This document shows, piece by piece, positions 15,901-19,340 of a DNA stretch of 19,340 nt. The position numbers and the translations under genes are program-made. Numbering within the stretch: the stretch's first letter is position 1; every line of letters starts with the position of its first letter. The notes below the pieces were generated by a model. The model saw only the letters and a program-made list of their open reading frames with translations. It did no database searches and was not told the origin of the DNA. This DNA comes from JAKJEP01 sp964580995. Its GTDB lineage: Bacteria > Planctomycetota > Phycisphaerae > Sedimentisphaerales > SM23-30. The stretch spans positions 1 to 19,340 of the forward strand of contig CAZOMV010000106.1 in the NCBI GenBank assembly GCA_964580995.1, written 5' to 3'.

Positions 15901-18900
15901 TTACGAACTCTTCTTCAGGCTGGACAAGGCTGTTTGCTGGGTCTGCATGGCGGCCAATGCCTCCTCCATGGCATAGAACTCATTATAGAGCCTGGTTTCC
16001 TTTTTTTCGAGCAGCACATCCAGATAACTGATCCGATCTTCGAGCAATTTCTGGCTGGACTGCATCGCGGTAAGCCGGTTTTTAATGGTACTGGTACTGC
16101 TGGTGCTGGCAAGGCTTTCCAGTTGATCTTCGATATAATCTCCGAAGCCGGTATCGGTTTTGGTAAAGAGTTCCGTCACTCCTTCGGGGTCTTCGTCATA
16201 GGCCTCCCGGAAAGCCTCTTCATCGAATTCCAGTTGCGGCACTTTGGCGACGGCATAATTTACCGTTTTACCTGATTCATCGGTGCCGGATTCGTAGGTC
16301 ATGGAAGTAAATTTGATTCCGATTTGCGATAATCGCTTGAAGGAGCCGGAGGCGTCCGTCATGGTTCTCTGGACCATATTGACCAGGGAGCGCCGGGCCG
16401 ATTCCACGGAATACTCGTTAAAAAGAACGCTTTGTTCCTGGGTATCGGTGTTGTAACTGTCCAGGCTTTCGATGGTTGTCATCACGGTATTGAAAGTGGA
16501 GACAAACGACTCTATCTGCGTAACGATGGCCTCCAGGTCTTCGCTTACGCTGACCGTGACCGGTTCGTCACTGGTTCCCACCAGATCGAGGGTGACTCCC
16601 TTGATGGAATTTTCAATGGTATTGGAGCTGCTGGTAATCATGAGGGAACTTTCTTCGCTCCCCTCGCCGATCAAGACGATGGCATCCCGGGCCTGGGATA
16701 AATCGGTGACGGTCATGTTGGTTTGGCCGGCATCGAGATAGACGGTACCGGAGCGGCCGCTGATTTCGCTGGTGAAGCTGATGCGATAGGGATTGCTACC
16801 GCTGCCGTCGTTGACAATGGAGGCCTTCAGGCCCAGGCCGGCGTTGTTGACATAGGAGACAATGTCCTCGATGTCATCGCCGCCGCCGACATCGAGGGTA
16901 AATTCGTAGGAACCATCGATGTAGTATTTTCCATCTTCTGCCGTCTGGCCGGTTCCCAGGATTCGCAGGTCGCTAGCCGTGGTACTGCCTTTTTCGGCCA
17001 CCTTGATGGCGGCCAGACCCTCTCCCTCGGAAACATCATACAGCAGCAATCCGTCGCCGGTATCGTTAATCCGGGCGCGGACATTGGTTCCGGACAATTC
17101 GAACTTGCGAATCACATCTTCGACGGTTTTCGTATCGCTCTGGGACAAATCAATTACCGCACTGCTGCCTTTGCCATCGGTAACCGTGATTTTTCCCGCA
17201 GCCATTCCCTGCCCCTGCCGCAAGTCGGCCAGCAGAGTAGCCCCGGAAATATACTGCAATTGCAGATTTCCGCTGTCGATGGAGCCGACGGCCTGATCGC
17301 CGGCAATGCCCAGTTTTTCGGCGACATCGCCGGAGACATCGGCAATAACCAGATTTCCCGTTCCGCCGGAGGAATCCGACAGCAGGATTCCGTTGCCAGT
17401 AGTATTGACGGAGGCATCGACCTGAATGCCGGCTTCATTGATTTTATCCAGGACCTCCTGGAGGGTATCGTTGGCAGAAACGCTGATCTGGGCGGAGGCG
17501 CCGGAGCGATCGGTGATCTGAATGGTGCCGTCGGTAATGCGATTGGTTCCATCTCCCCCGTTTCCGCCCTGAAGGCTGCGCATCAAGACGGTATTCATTC
17601 CGCCGATTAATCGCTGGCCGCTGAAGACCGGATCGCTGACACCGGTTTCCGCGGTCAGAATACCGAGATCTTCGGCGGCGGAACTGTACATTTCGGAAAT
17701 AATCAGGGAGCCGGACAGGGCACTGGAGTCGGTGATTTGCAAGCCGTTTCCCGCATCATTAATCGAGACATTCAAGACTCCGCCTTCGTTGGCCCAATGG
17801 TTGTTGATGGCGTTCATGACATCGCCGACGGTTTCCATTTTCCAGATTTGCTCCCCATAGATATTGGACCCGGCGATATCATCGACAATCCCCAGATCGG
17901 CAGCGGCGGAACCGCCATCGAGATCTTCAATTATAAAATGGCTGGCTCTATCCCCCGAACCAGAAGCGGTGCTGTTATCGGTAATGGTCAGATGGTCCAG
18001 GCTGTTAAAGGCAACGGTAATATTCATGCCTTTGGCGGCGGCTTCGGTTTCGATTTTTTCTCTCACCTGGCGCAGCGTGGCATCTTCCCCCAATTCGGTC
18101 AGGTCGATATCCACACTGGTGCCATTTTGATCGGTGATCCGGAAGGTGCCCAGGCGTACCCCCTGGCCGCTGTTGAGGGATTTGAGTTTATTGCTGGAAT
18201 CCTCCCCGCCGACGATTTCCCGAAGGGTGCTGCGCAGATCCACTTCGATTTCGGTACCATCTTTCAACGTAAATTTGATATCATCTCCGGAATTCAGCCC
18301 ACGAATGCCGTTACCGTCATTGAGGCTTTTTAACAGGGTATCTTCGGTCATATAAAAGATTTTTTCGCCGGTCAGGGAGGCCCCGGCCACCGAAGCTGCG
18401 ATCCCCAGGCTTTCGGCGGGCGTTCCGGAGATTTGCAAATTTCCGGTCCCCCCGGAGAGATCGGTAATGACCAGATGATCACCCGATACCGCAGCCGTGA
18501 CTTTGGCGGAGCCATTGGCGTTGATGGTATCGATCACATCCTGCATGGTCTGGGCCGTCGAGAGGTCAATTTTGGCGGAATTTCCCGCACGGTCCGTAAT
18601 GGAAAGGGTACCGCGCTGGAATCCCTGCTGGCCGTTGAGGAAGCTTAACTCGGTGGCTTTACTGACCTGTCCCTGCCCGATTTCAAAACTCAGGGTACCG
18701 GTTCCGATACTGCTGTTCAGGCTGGAATATCCCCGGCTGACAAATTGATGATTGCTGGCCAACTGTTTGACACGGAATTGGTAATTGCCCACTTCGGCAT
18801 ATTTGGTGGCGGTGGCGGTGATGACACTTTCCAAGGAACTGGTCACCGACTTTTGCTGAAAGACGGATTCCTTATTGAAACTGGCCATGGAGACCTGCAG

Positions 18901-19071
18901 GGCCAAAATCTGCGCCTGCAAGGTGGTCAGGGCCGTCTGTTTTTCCGTTAACGCCTCAACCCGATCTTCCAGAAGAGTTTTGGGCTTGGACTCAATCGCC
19001 ATCAATTGAGTAACAAGGCTCTCAATATCCAATCCGGAAATCAGTCCGGTTCCACTGGTAATCGTACCCAT
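15901..19071 (-). CDS. fliD: flagellar filament capping protein FliD (hook-associated protein 2), enlarged
   Basis: The product has 1056 aa, about twice the common 450-500. The N-terminus (GTITSGTGLISGLDIESLV, then the coiled coil ALTEKQTALTTLQAQI, about 30-65) is the FliD_N domain. The C-terminus (about 815-1050) has FNTVMTTIESL, QIGIKF, the DPEGVTELF motif and a last coiled coil, as in FliD_C. Between them lie about six repeats of the flagellin-IN type, each about 75-105 residues: near 125-226, 305-396, 402-475, 492-590, 600-707 and 715-790. The repeat pattern is G-x-ITD-x2-G, a DL strand, DVI/DxIN, then GLxITD-SGG-GxLxI and LGI. FliD caps the filament tip and guides flagellin folding; the repeats would form the exposed outer leg. 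GAGG lies 9 nt before ATG 19071, and a sigma-28-like promoter is upstream. Confidence 0.94.
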   Translation of the reverse strand: MGTITSGTGLISGLDIESLVTQLMAIESKPKTLLEDRVEALTEKQTALTTLQAQILALQVSMASFNKESVFQQKSVTSSLESVITATATKYAEVGNYQFRVKQLASNHQFVSRGYSSLNSSIGTGTLSFEIGQGQVSKATELSFLNGQQGFQRGTLSITDRAGNSAKIDLSTAQTMQDVIDTINANGSAKVTAAVSGDHLVITDLSGGTGNLQISGTPAESLGIAASVAGASLTGEKIFYMTEDTLLKSLNDGNGIRGLNSGDDIKFTLKDGTEIEVDLRSTLREIVGGEDSSNKLKSLNSGQGVRLGTFRITDQNGTSVDIDLTELGEDATLRQVREKIETEAAAKGMNITVAFNSLDHLTITDNSTASGSGDRASHFIIEDLDGGSAAADLGIVDDIAGSNIYGEQIWKMETVGDVMNAINNHWANEGGVLNVSINDAGNGLQITDSSALSGSLIISEMYSSAAEDLGILTAETGVSDPVFSGQRLIGGMNTVLMRSLQGGNGGDGTNRITDGTIQITDRSGASAQISVSANDTLQEVLDKINEAGIQVDASVNTTGNGILLSDSSGGTGNLVIADVSGDVAEKLGIAGDQAVGSIDSGNLQLQYISGATLLADLRQGQGMAAGKITVTDGKGSSAVIDLSQSDTKTVEDVIRKFELSGTNVRARINDTGDGLLLYDVSEGEGLAAIKVAEKGSTTASDLRILGTGQTAEDGKYYIDGSYEFTLDVGGGDDIEDIVSYVNNAGLGLKASIVNDGSGSNPYRISFTSEISGRSGTVYLDAGQTNMTVTDLSQARDAIVLIGEGSEESSLMITSSSNTIENSIKGVTLDLVGTSDEPVTVSVSEDLEAIVTQIESFVSTFNTVMTTIESLDSYNTDTQEQSVLFNEYSVESARRSLVNMVQRTMTDASGSFKRLSQIGIKFTSMTYESGTDESGKTVNYAVAKVPQLEFDEEAFREAYDEDPEGVTELFTKTDTGFGDYIEDQLESLASTSSTSTIKNRLTAMQSSQKLLEDRISYLDVLLEKKETRLYNEFYAMEEALAAMQTQQTALSSLKKSS

Positions 19072-19139
19072 AAATCACTTCCTCATCAGAGGGAATGTCA
19101 TTTCCCTGGCAATTTTTACGCACTATGTCCTATAAGTAA

Positions 19140-19167
19140 TTATCGGTTATAGAGTAATAACACTTTA
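19140..19167 (-). promoter_or_regulatory. sigma-28 (FliA)-like promoter for fliD-fliS
   Basis: On the minus strand TAAAGTGT (19167-19160), 12 nt and ACCGATAA (19147-19140) closely match the flagellar consensus TAAAGTTT-N11-GCCGATAA, with one mismatch per half and a spacer one base longer. Transcription would begin near 19130, about 60 nt before ATG 19071. Positions 19168-19340 show no supported gene; the rise in GC over the last ~25 nt may be the edge of another gene. Confidence 0.65.
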
Positions 19168-19340
19168 GAGGAGTTTGGTTGAGTTTTGGGGGTGAAGATG
19201 GGGCAGGTGGAAGTTAAGTATGTTAATAATAATGAGTTATAAGATTTTTAGGAGAAAAGGGGAAAGAGAGGAATAATTGTAAAGAGGCGCATTTTAATTT
19301 GAAGCGCAACGTTTCAGGTTAAGAGCAGCCCGCCGTTGGC

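Noticed and set aside
15901..19071. Repeats inside fliD as a possible DNA repeat array or CRISPR
   Set aside because: The repeats are protein-level and diverged, about 225-315 nt each, with no conserved short DNA repeat and spacers.
19300..19340. Possible gene end at the right edge on the minus strand
   Set aside because: Only 8-14 codons are visible in any frame, with no recognisable motif.

Overview
The window reads as chromosomal DNA from a Planctomycetota-type bacterium, most likely Phycisphaerae-like. This is inferred from the combination of a PEP-CTERM surface protein, a pseudopilin-like protein with a prepilin N-terminus, a secreted protein ending in a single dockerin-like motif followed by a W-L-x-C tail, a GH-rich secretome and a flagellar fliD-fliS pair. 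No rRNA, tRNA, CRISPR array or intact insertion sequence was seen.

Layout. (1) Positions 1-1982 are an unstable, rearranged zone. It holds an AT-rich membrane protein gene (105-1142), a possible overlapping gene end before it, a short YD-repeat (Rhs-type) core fragment directly after it (about 1138-1262), and the N-terminally truncated end of a GT87-type glycosyltransferase on the other strand (1264 to about 1840). (2) Positions 1983-2768 hold a PIG-L/LmbE-type deacetylase gene with a consensus housekeeping promoter. (3) Positions 2817-6200 hold a minus-strand set of surface and secretion genes. In transcription order these are a 21-codon ORF with a very strong ribosome-binding site, a secreted dockerin-like protein, a 16-bp intercistronic hairpin, a pseudopilin-like protein, a small membrane-anchored CxxC protein, and a PEP-CTERM protein. 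(4) Positions 6326-9045 hold a secreted six-hairpin glycosidase-like protein with its own promoter and a leader of about 200 nt. (5) Positions 9311-11330 hold acetyl-CoA synthetase (acs) and its hairpin terminator. (6) Positions 11551-15354 hold dnaE (DNA polymerase III alpha) on the plus strand. (7) Positions 15383-19167 hold fliD and fliS on the minus strand, converging on dnaE, with a sigma-28-like promoter in front of fliD.

How it fits together. The minus-strand secretome block suggests extracellular polysaccharide use or surface assembly: a glycosidase-like enzyme, a dockerin-like protein, a pseudopilin and a PEP-CTERM protein. Acs would feed acetate into central metabolism. DnaE is housekeeping, and FliD/FliS cap and chaperone the flagellar filament. 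The parts most worth a second look are the Rhs-like module at the left edge, the mini-ORF/dockerin/pseudopilin/CxxC operon with its strand-specific hairpin, and the greatly enlarged FliD.
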